DNA of 64,000 nt from Flaccisagitta enflata (Eukaryota; Chaetognatha; Sagittoidea; Aphragmophora), in contig OZ231128.1 in the NCBI GenBank assembly GCA_965153355.1, forward strand, positions 3,658,001 through 3,722,000. The letters are read 5' to 3'. The translations under genes were made by a program, and so were the position numbers. Position 1 is the stretch's first letter. Each line of letters starts with the position of its first letter. The notes below the pieces were generated by a model that saw only the letters and a program-made list of their open reading frames with translations, was not told where the DNA came from and made no database searches. Below, piece after piece: positions 1 through 11,400 of this stretch.

Positions 1-245
1 GCTTGATTTGCCTGATGATACACTGCTTTATTGATCCTACTGAAAATCATAAAAAATCGAAAAAAATTCAATTTGAATTTTTCGTATATAAATCTTTAAA
101 AATTCATAACGCGAAAAATATTTGCCGTAGAGCACTCTGCTTGGCGCCAAATAAAGGAGAATTATCAAATTTACTTACCCTATCAATTTCATTGGAGGCC
201 ACATTTGCTCGGTGGAGATGCTCAACTTTCACATAAGAAAATGAA
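1..245 (-). repeat. Dispersed repeat, inverted copy of 16.3-16.5 and 19.1-19.3 kb
   Basis: Read on the minus strand, this segment matches 19085-19330 closely (shared words such as CTCCAATGAAATTGATAGG and GCCAAGCAGAATGCTCTACG), and its second half also matches 16290-16460. It is therefore an interspersed repeat cut by the window edge. No terminal repeats could be defined. Confidence 0.6.
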
Positions 246-363
246 ATCCATATTTCTATCGAATATGTCAAAAAGTCAAAGACTGACTTCGACTTTTTTC
301 CCGATAAGAAGCAAGAAAAAAAATCAATTCTTACGGCATGTTTGATCGGGTTCCGCCCCCCTG

Positions 364-393
364 CACACACACACACACACACACACGCACGCA

Positions 394-474
<81 letters not shown>
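364..474. repeat. (CA)n microsatellite with (GCAC)n interior
   Basis: Nearly pure CA dinucleotides with an internal block of GCAC units at about 386-412. Confidence 0.97.
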
Positions 475-476
<2 letters not shown>

Positions 477-661
477 CAGCCGGACCTAAAAAATTTCTCA
501 ACATCATTTCGTTTTAATAGAATCCGGTAAATTCACAAAGCGTTACATCACTCAACGTGCACTCAACAAATTCTTCGAACTTTAAACCTTGACATGAAAC
601 AAAAACTTCTCGCTTAAAATTGAATTTTTGACAAAAAAAAAGTCCTAGCGCGAGTATGCAG

Positions 662-2101
662 TAGGGCCAACGGTTTTTGCATCAAATCAATTGAACACCC
701 CAGCCAGCAGCTTTTTTAAACAGACTATGTCTATACTGTTGAAAACTACTCTCTATATGACTTTTCTCCGTGATTTAGAGGTGCCAGATTTGATATTTTG
801 ATCATAACTTGAGGGTGGTTGTGGTAAAAATGTCAAATTTAGGTCATTTTGGCCGCCAAATTGGGCCACTTAGCCTAAGAAATCTAATCTAAAATCCATG
901 AGATTATAAAACTAGAGCTCACTAGTGGTGCAATCCGCATGTTTCTATCATTTTTCGTTTAGATTTGAGAGCATCTCAAAGATGAAAGGGTTTGAAGGGA
1001 AAATTGTGGCTTCAATTTCAGTGGCAATTTTGACATTTTCACAAATTTCAATTTTTGCTTTGATACAATCTGCATAAATTGGTGATCATTGAAGAGTTTT
1101 CCGTTCTGCTGATGGTAAAAATTTTTGATTGATATTGCCCCCCCCAAAATTTTAGAGACTGTAGAAGCAGGTGCAAAAAAGTCAATTTTCTTGCAAATTG
1201 GTCAATTTTGGATGAAAAATTAGACCACTTTCAATTCATAAAAAGACTTAAAATCCATGAGCAAAATAAAGTACTGCTCAGGAGCTAACCAGTGGTGCAA
1301 TTGGCGTGTCAATATGTTTTTGCATTTAGATTTTATAGAACTTCAAAGATCTAAGGGTATGTCAAAATAACAATTTTTGGGTATTACAATCTTTGAAGTT
1401 CTATAAAATCTAAATGCAAAAACATATTGACACGCCAATTGCACCACTGGTTAGCTCCTGAGCAGTACTTTATTTTGCTCATGGATTTTAAGTCTTTTTA
1501 TGAATTGGAAGTGGCCTAATTTTTCATCCAAAATTGACCAATTTGCAAAAAAATCGACTTTTTTGCACCTGCTTCTACAGTCTCTAAAATTTTGGGGGGG
1601 CAATATCGATCAAAATTTTTTTTACCATCAGCTAGAACAGGAAAAACTCTTCAATTTGATCACCAATTTTATGCAGATTGGTCCATCCAAAGCCGCAAAA
1701 TATTGAAATTTGTGAAAAATGTCAAAATTGCCACTGAAATTGAAGCCGCAATTTTCCCTTCAAACCCTTTCATCTTTGAAATGCTCTCAAATCTAAACGA
1801 AAAATGATAGAAACATGCGGATTGCACCACTAGTGAGATCTTGAGCTCTAGTTTTATAATCTCACGGATTTTAGGTTAGATTTCTAAGGCTAAGTGGCCC
1901 AATTTGGCGGCCAAAATGACCTAAATTTGACATTTTTACCACAACCACCATCAAGTTATGATCAAAATATCAAATCTGGCACCTCTAAATCACGGAGAAA
2001 AGTCATATAGCGAGTAGTTTTCAACAGTATAGACATAGTCTGTTTAAAAAAGCTGCAGGCTGGGGTGTTCAATTGATTTGATGCAAAAACCGTTGGCCCT
2101 A
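662..2101. mobile_element. Long foldback element, hAT-like ends, 8-bp target duplication
   Basis: The two halves are inverted copies of about 700 bp each (left arm about 662-1375, right arm about 1385-2101). The ends read TAGGGCCAACGG and CCGTTGGCCCTA. They are flanked by the direct repeat GTATGCAG at 654-661 and 2102-2109. TAGGG ends with an 8-bp duplication fit the hAT superfamily. If the outer T/A pair is not part of the element, a 9-bp duplication (AGTATGCAG, Mutator-like) is the alternative. No transposase was seen; short reading frames inside are arm sequence. Confidence 0.85.
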
Positions 2102-2209
2102 GTATGCAGATTATAAAGGCGAATTTCAATTTATCCTGCGCATTCTCTTTTATATTGAGTAATTGAGACTTCACTATCATATCCATAGCGCCTGATACCC
2201 TCACCAAAC

Positions 2210-2333
2210 ATGTTTCCGTTATCCAAATTCCGTTTTATCGTCCGCATTTCTCTGCTTCATTTGATATCATGGCACATCTGTGATTCCTCGAAGGTGAACA
2301 TGTGCGAAGAATTTACCATTAATTGTTTTGAAG
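2210..2333 (+). CDS. Ig-Roco receptor exon 1: signal peptide and start of Ig domain 1
   Basis: Begins with ATG in context AAACATG. A hydrophobic stretch (IVRISLLHLISW) is followed by Cys39, the first Ig cysteine. It ends at donor GAAG|GTAAGAA in phase 1. Confidence 0.75.
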
Positions 2334-5220
2334 GTAAGAACTCGTGGCTTTCAATAAGCAGAAAAATAAAACATAGTTATTCGATGAATAATGGATGGAA
2401 TTGTTTAGAAAAGTTTTATTCATTAAAAACGTTTTGTTACTGTTAGGGATGGGTCCTGTGGGTTCTGTGAGTTCTTCTGGATTATACGACACGCCCACTT
2501 GGTGGTTAAATCGGGACCGTGGTCGATATGGTAGATGGATATCCATGCAAAATCTCTGTCATCTTCCCGATGAACCAGTGAACACTTTGTTTCACGTTGA
2601 GAATGAAGTGCTGGTAATCGACAGAGTCGGTTCGGGATTTTATCATCCCGTGGACGGATATAGCATTAGAATTCAATGCAGAGCGAGGAGAAAGTTTGTT
2701 TACAACAAAAACAACAACAACAACAACAATAACAACAACACGTTTTTGACAACAACAGAGTTTCCAGAGTTACCTTGGTATTTAAGATGGACGCTTCATG
2801 AGGTTACCATTTTCATATATATATCCAATCGGAGACAATCATGCTGTCGGCAAGAAACACTTATGCCAGAATTGATGGAAAAGCGTTTAACGTTGAAACC
2901 AAACGACGATTTCCGCGTCTCGTGCGTCGCTTCTTGCCCGGTGAAACTGAATGAAATCTGCGAGATGCAATGGCTTCGAATTCCATTTGACAAGATTTCA
3001 ACATCAACCACAAAGATGGACGACGTTACGTGGGAAAGTGTGGAAACGTGGGAAATTATGAAAACTGATAAAGCAACTTTCCATCGGTGTGAAGGCCCTC
3101 CTTGCGATTTATCCTCGGAACTGTCCTTTCTGTGGAATCAAACTATGGATGGCAAATATCAATGTCGCTTTCGGTGAGTAGTAAATATAATTAGAAAAAA
3201 TAGCCGCAAAAGCGTTACATGGTCAGCGGTACCCGATGCCCCTATGTTAGTTTATGTTGGTATGAGATGATGAGTGGGGCAGCGGCCCCGGAGGGGCCGA
3301 TGACCTATGATTCCATGCTGGACAGGGTCTTTAATACCTGATTTCGGTTCCAAGTAGCCTGATTAGAGGTCTAAGTTGCTTGATTTGAGGTCTAAGATGC
3401 CTGATTTGAGGTCCAAAAGGTTTAAGAAGCTGGTTTTGGGGCTTAGAGGCCAGATTTTGGGTCTAATTCCTGGCTGGAGGCCTGATTATGGGCTGGGAAG
3501 GCCTGATCCGGGTCTGATAGGCCTAGTTTGAGGTCTAGAAGGTACAATTATGGGTTTGAAAGGCCAGATTTTGGGTCTGAAGGCCAGATTTGGATATGAG
3601 AGGACTGAATTAGGAACTGACAGGCCGGAAGTAGGGTCTGGGAGGCCTGATTTGGGGCCTGGATGGCCTTATTTTAGATTTGAAAGGCCTGATTTGGGGT
3701 CTGAAAGGCCTGATTGAGTTTCTGAGAGGCCTAAATATAGGTCTGGAGGGCCTGATTTGGGATCTGATATGCCTGATTGGGGGTCTGAAAGGCCTATTTT
3801 AAGGCCCAGGAGGCCATATCCTAGGCTTGGGGGGGGGGACAGACGGACGGACGGACGGACGGACGGAAACCGGAAAATTTGCCCTATGTGGAATCATAGG
3901 TCATCGGCCCCTCCGGGGCCGCTGCCCAAAAAGTGACGCAAGGAAACAATATCGTTGCAAATGTTGCCACAGCCCCCTCACCAAAATACATACCCAACAA
4001 TTCATACAAGGATTGCACATGGTCAGCGGTACCAGATGCCCTTCTTGGAGTATATCAGCTGAAAAAGTAGAATGTGAGTAGGGCAGTAGTGTCCTGCAGA
4101 ACATAGGGGTAAATTTCCTTACATCTGGAGAAGAGGTGGAAGGATGGAGGCCTGAAAAGGCCTGATTATGCCTAATAAGGCTGATTTCAGGCCTCAAAGG
4201 GCTGATTTCAGGTTTAAACGGCCTGAAGTTTTTGGCGTGAGGGGGTTGATGTCGGGGTTGAAAAGGACTGATTTTAGACCTGTGTGGGCTGATTTCAGGT
4301 CTGTGAGGGATGATTTGAGAGCTGTGTGAAATAATGATGATAATTTCAGGCCAGATTTCATGCCTCAGTCGCCTGATTTCAGATCCAAAAGGGTTGATTT
4401 CAGGTCTGACAGAGCTGATTTCAGGCCTGCAAGGGCCGACTTCAGGCATGCAAGGACTTATTTTAAGCCTGAGAGGGCGGTTTTTGGGCCTTACTCGCCT
4501 GATTTAAGCCTAAATGCCTTAATTCAGGCCTCAGCGGGCTGTATTGAGGTTGGTGTCCTAAAGGGGGTGGCAAACATATGGACGGATGGATGGAGGGATG
4601 GAAGGACATATGTATGGAATTTGCCCTTGTGTTCTACAGGACATTGGTTCTTTTGACAGTAAGACAGTACAGGAAGAACGAATTCTGAACCTATAAATTC
4701 AAATACAAATTTGATACAGGGGTATACGCTTTTGTTTTATAAGAGACATCTTATTTTGAACTCAGCCTGGGTTCTCTTAATTTGTTTGCCGTTTTGAGGC
4801 TCAATGTCTCTTAAATTGTTCTTAATTTTTTTTGATGTGCAAAAAAGTCAAAAAAGTTTATAAATACATCACTTAATGATAATCTATATATCGTAAATTA
4901 AAACTTGATCATCACTGTAAAACATTGAATATCTTGCTTCATTTGACAGTCAAAACCATAGAAGTAGTCTTTTTTTAGAAAAAATACCAATTTTTTACAG
5001 AAAAAATACCAATTTTTTTTCAGAAAAAATACCATTTTTTTCAGAAAAATTGGAATGATTTTTATCATATAAAAAGTCTCTTATAAAAAAAAATGTACTA
5101 AATCTTCTTTTTTCTTTGACAACCTGGACAAACAAGAGCACTTCAGGACGTTTGTTTTGTGAATATTTTGCTTCCAGAAGAGGTAACAACAACAACAACA
5201 GCAGCAACAACAACAGCAAA

Positions 5221-5311
<91 letters not shown>

Positions 5312-5313
5312 GC

Positions 5314-5354
<41 letters not shown>

Positions 5355-5394
5355 CCACGACAAAAATTAACAACCACGACAACAAAAACCATTA

Positions 5395-5430
<36 letters not shown>

Positions 5431-5444
5431 CGACAACGACAACG

Positions 5445-5496
<52 letters not shown>

Positions 5497-8400
5497 CGAC
5501 ATCTAGCTGTTACCTAAGTCTGAACGAATGAATGTTGCAGAATCGCAGTCACAGTGTGCATGATTTGATTTCTTTCTCTCCCAGCTTTATTGGACATAAC
5601 TCAACTGGTCAATGGGAAACATACAAATCTGTAGTTGTAAGGACGGGAAACGACACTCTCAGACTTCTGTTCCTTGTTCCCGGTGAGTGAAATTCAATCT
5701 TTAAGAACTGCGTCACAGTTGCGATTGAATTCCTTCTTAAATCCGTGACGCTAATCAAACATCTCTCTTTTGCAGTTGCTCTGGCCATCATTCTGCTGCT
5801 TTGCATTTTTTGCCGGTCAAGGTTGAAAACTTTAGGTGAGCGTGTACAATAATCTTAGTCAACTCTCTTGTTGAACAAGGCCGGATACACGGCAATCCAG
5901 TCGCGGACGATTGGGCAGGAGCGGTAATGCGAAAACCGCTCGTAATTCAAAAATGTGACGGACGGACCCACCGACATACGGACCGACCTACCGACCGACA
6001 CGGCAAGGTGTAAAGTCGCGTGTCCGCGACTAAAAAGTCCACATTTATGTTGATTGGGAGCTCCTTAAAATTCAAATGATTAAATGGTGCATTTTTGCAC
6101 CTGCGACTCTACACCTTGCCGTGTCGGTCGGTATGTCGGTATGTCCGTCACATTTTTGAATTTAGAGCTGTTTTTGCATTACTGCTTCTGCCCAACTGTC
6201 CGCGACTGGATTGCCGTGTATCCGGCCTTGTTCTTGCTAGAACTGAGAAACAAGGCTGGATATACGGCTACCTAAGTCACAAGCGGGTGGGCAAGGGCAG
6301 AGATGAAAAAAAAAGGCAAACAAAGCTATTGGGTAGGAGCAGAAATGCCAAAACCGCCCAAAAACGCAGAGAAAAAAGTTACGCAAACAATTACAAACCG
6401 ACCGACCAACGGAACGAGCGAGTCATAGAGTCGCGCGTAAGCGACTTAAAATGCATACAGATTAATTTCTGAATGCCGTGTAGAAAACAGGAGTTGTTCA
6501 TAGCCATAGGGTCATATTCGCGAAAATCCCTTTGTGACTACACTTAAATGCAAATGCGTATGCTGAACAGAAGAAAAATTTTCCACCGAACTAACCAACA
6601 ACTACTATCTTGGTCAAATTAAGAGTCCTCGCATTTTAATAGAATTCTTAAACCTTGAATGTTGATCTGAAAAACTTGTTTCTTTTTACACAAGTTTATA
6701 TAATCGTATTTTGGCATTAGATATTGCTTGTCTGGAGATTGTTATAGTTTCATATAGCAGCAACACTGATTTGTGTGTGACAGGTTTCTTATCTCTTTTA
6801 TCTGTTTTTGCCACTTTGGTTTTATGGTGAGGCTTGTATAAATTTTGTTATAAAATCTAAACAATTTGAGCAAATGAATTCTGCTTGGTGGCGAATAAAA
6901 GCTCTTTTGTAGCTCTTTACAACGGTCAACGATTTTCTTATGTTTCTATAATTTCTATGTATAGTAAATATTTAAATGAAGCTGCTGGGATCTCCAAAAG
7001 GGAAAACAATGATTTTTACCTTAGAGATCAAGATGAATCATTTTACTCTTTCTGCTGTAAAATCTAAATGAATAGAGCTACAGAGGTCTGCTTGGTGGCA
7101 TTAGATCGTATTTTCGCAGAGCTTTCTAATGGTTTACATCATAGATGTAACGAACTATTGATTTGAAGAATCGACCAGGTCGAACAAATCATGGTCAAAC
7201 CCCTCCCAAAAATCGACCCAAAATCGACCATAGGTCGATCTTTTTGCCAGTTAGCCCTTTTACCATGTGAAATATCATTTACAATCACAGCAACATGTTT
7301 CAGAAGCCACTCTATATCAACAGATAAGTCATCCACATTGTAGCCACTCATTAATATGAAAAAAGAAATAAGAGCCAGCTTATCAGGAGAGACAAGCTTT
7401 TGTAGTTGAATTTTGTTTCAGAGCCTGGGTTCTGCAATTTTATCTGTACTTTTATACTATGGTAAATAAAAAAAGCGAACAGTTTGTTTTGCTTATTTCT
7501 TCTTAACTATGGGCCTGAACCATAGACAATCCATGACCGTTTGAAAGTCTTGTAAAAAATCTTCTTAATGGGATGTTGCTGGTCATTGTAGCTCTATTTG
7601 TTTAGAAATGGTAAAGGTTTGAAGCAAAAAATCGCTGATTGAAAAAATGGCTAATTTCAATTTTCTTCCAATGAGGAATTCTAGTCACTCAGTTTTTTTC
7701 AATGATGCAGCTCAGGATCATCTGAGCTACTTGTTATGTTGAGCATATAAAAGAGCTTCAGATTTTCATTAAAATGGCGCCAAAAACAAATTTTTAACTC
7801 AATGCGTTTCATTTCTATGCTAACCAATGAAAATCACAATGAATATCCAATTTTATAACTACAGACGGGACCCTAATAAGAGCGGAGGAGGGACCCAAAG
7901 TGTTACATGCCCCCCCTACAGCTCACATGGTTCAATCAATTCCCACACTTGCAGTGGCGGTTGACACTTTAGGTGAATACAAATGGCGCCACCGTGGCGA
8001 TTTTTCAATTTCCACCATGAACCCCCCCAAACCACTCCAAAAGCTCAGAAAGTTGATTAATTTTTTTTCCAAAATTTTGATCTAAATTTGGCCTTTTGAG
8101 GGGGTTGAAGGTGGTAATTGAAAAATCGCCACGGTGGCGCCAATTGTATCCACCTAAGGTATCAACTGCCACTGCAAATGAGAAAATTGATTGAACCATG
8201 TGAGCTATAGGGGGGGCATGTAACAATTGGGTCCCTCCTCCACTCTTATTAGGGTCCCTTCTGTACCTGTCTTTTTCCTAAAGCCTAATCATTGCTTGGA
8301 TGTGAAACCCTCCCCAAGAATTCAATTTTAAGAGCTTTTTTTACCCTTCTAACTCAAATTTTAATCAGTCAAATCAAGCCTATGCTAGCCAGAGAAAAAA

Positions 8401-11400
8401 CACACAAAAAAATCGACCCGATTCATTTGTGTTTTGGTGACTCAGGAAGATTGTTTACAAACACTGAAAATCGACCCGATCAATCGACCAGTCGATTAGT
8501 TTGTGACACCTCTGGTTTACATGTTTTATTGAATAATCTGGCCACAATATAAGAAAACATGCCGGACTCTTAATTTGACCAAGATAGAATTACCGTATTT
8601 CTCCTAATCAGCGCCCCTTACTAATTAGCGCCTCCTCTTTTTAGAGGGGGAAAATCTTCCCCAATCATATGAATTTAAAAAATAATTTTATCCTTATCAT
8701 GGAAGAGAATCAAAAATTGAAAATTTGAAAAAATTAGGTTTTATTCTCCTCGTCTTTGTTTTGTTTTTTTGTTTTGTTTTGTTTGTTTTGTTTTTTTGCT
8801 TACCTTCTCTCATTTTCTTTTTAATTCTCTCAACCTACATGAATTTGTAGGGGTGCTAATCAGGGGGTAAAATAACCATGTCAACAGTGATTTTCTAAGC
8901 GCTCGGGAGAAATACGGTAAGCTTCTTTAGAACGCATGTCAAGGGACTGGGTAAAGTTATGCGTTGTAATGAAGCTGCCTTATTGCCAACATAGAAACAA
9001 CTACAAATCTCTTATGGGACCGCAAGTTCTGTGAATTATGGATGCGCTCTAGTGGTGCTCCACAATAACTAACTGGCGAATTTTCGAGTTGCCTAACAAA
9101 AATGACATATTTTCCCAATATTTTCATTGATCATTTTCCCTTCACGACAATTGATTAAATGACATAAAATTCATTCCATTTGTTTTGTCTCTTTCCTACC
9201 ACAGTGGATTCAGTACTTTCAAAATGGACGATACAGTTTCAAGTGCGGATTTTCGGAGTTATCACACACAGCTTTCGGCTTTTTAAGAGCACTAAAAATT
9301 TTAGTGATGAAATTCTGAAGCAAATAGGATCTAAGTTACCATTTGGAGAACAATTAACACTATCCTCTATACAGCTCTATCAAGGTAGTGATTTGTTAGC
9401 GCCTACCGTGGTATTACGCTCATTACATGGAATAATTGATATCATTCCAAGTGGGATCGAGTTTGTAAATTTGAGCGGCAAGGGTTTGACCGAATTGGAC
9501 ACTAATCAGGTCAAACGTTTTCCCCATTGCAAAGAATTGAATCTTAGTAAAAACAAGCTTGTAGCTATCCCACATGAATTCACGAGTTTGAAAGAACTTC
9601 AGAAGCTCAATTTAAGTGATAACAATCTAGTGACCTTGCCAAATGATATGGAAAATCTTCAATTTCTTACTACTCTGGATATCAGTAAGAATCTGCTGTT
9701 TACACTGTTGCCTGCTGAGCTTTCGTGTCTTAAGAACCTGAAACAAATTTGCATCGCGGCTACTGCCATCAAGAAAATATCATCAGCATTCCTCTCCTTT
9801 GTACTGAATGGTGGTGAATTTGATTTAGGCCGTAGCTCACAACGTTATCCTCCATTAGAAGACCCTCCCATAGAAAACTTCATTGAAGACAAAGGGGCCA
9901 ATGTAAGGGAGAAACTGATCAATTATTGGCGTGATTTACGACTCGAAAGACAAGCCCTTATACCCTTCACAGTTCCAGTTGCCATTCTGGGTAGATCAGG
10001 AGCTGGTAAAACAACTTTTGCAAGATCTTTGGTGAAAGGGATTCCAACGCATGCAAAGTCTTCCTCCATTGTACTTGAGGAACCTCTGGAAATGAAAGTC
10101 AATAATTACCTGGATATGTCACAACCTTTCAATCTAAGAATCTTAGATATAGCTGGTAATGAATGTTATGGCATCTTACACGCTTTTCTGTTAAATGTGG
10201 GTAATCCTAGAAATCTTATCTCTCTCATAGTTGTAAACGCCCTGGAATACTATACATTTTTTCAACGATTCCCTCAAGGATACACAGAGCATATCAACTA
10301 TATGAAGCACTGCGGTGTATGGCTCAATGCTGCACTATGCATGAATCCTTACACTAACATCCACGTTGTTCTTTCATGTACGGATTTGATGAGTGAAAAT
10401 GAAATTGCCGATGTAGAAAATAACGTGAGAAGTGGAGTATATGAGCAGATAGTAAACCAAATGCAGCATCTGCTACACAGAGGTTACCACAGCCAAGTTT
10501 CTCATAGGAGTCAGTTGATTGACTCGATAAACTTCATCAAATCAGCTTGTTATGTGAAAGGCAGAAAAACAAACACTGAACTTCACCAGCAGTTTTGCCT
10601 CGGGATGGATCATGCGAAGAAATCACTTACTGAAGCGGCTGATTGCTGCATCTCAACATCCTTCAACTATCCGGGGCGTTGGCGTGGAATCATCGATTAC
10701 ATCTTAAAATGTACTGATGAAGCCTCCAAAAGGATGCTCAGCAAAAACGAATTGAAAGAGCTGTTTCCGATCAATTCATTTGAATTGGATGAAATCCTTC
10801 TATGGTTGAGTCGGAAAAGAATCATTTTTCCTTTCCCATTGAGCGACTTTTTTTGTCCAAATTACTATCATCTGCAATCAATTCTCAAACTAGCATTTGA
10901 TCACACCTGCAACAATCAAATCTTTGAGTTGGTTCCCAATCTTGGCCAAACGGGAAATGCACCAATCTATGTCCTGAAAGGGATTTGGAATATCGGTATG
11001 CAATCGCATCTAAAACCACCCATTCTGCGAAATGGCCAGAGCTTTGCAACAAGAATGCTGTATGCATTCTTAACAGTCCTTGTAATGGGAACAGCGGCTG
11101 GTCTTTCTGTTATCGCATTTCAAGTTTTCAATTGCAATTTTACGGATGAGAACAAAAGTACAACAAAACCGTCAATTGTTGAGTCAAGAACTAGTCAATT
11201 GGCTCCGCAAACCACTGCTGCCACCACAATTGTAGCCACCACCCCTATCCAGTTGATATCACCTTTCGCAACCAATGTGGCTTCAGGTTTGCAATTGAAT
11301 GCATCCAGGGTTATTATAACATCCGAAAAGGTTTATTTGGGTTGGATTTATGGTTCTTTATCGACTGTGGCCGGTTATTTCTTCGTAGTAGGCCTTTGGA

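Noticed and set aside
342-530. Thr/His and Val/Cys reading frames over CA tracts (also 18074-18540, 30786-31309, 48457-49111)
   Set aside because: They are translations of dinucleotide repeats. Only the short exon pieces at 48876-49032 and 30803-30901 within such frames are real.
4995-5395. Poly-Leu, poly-Asn and poly-Thr frames on both strands (also 29571-30006, 28556-28843)
   Set aside because: AAC/GTT triplet repeats open in several frames at once, with no coding signal.
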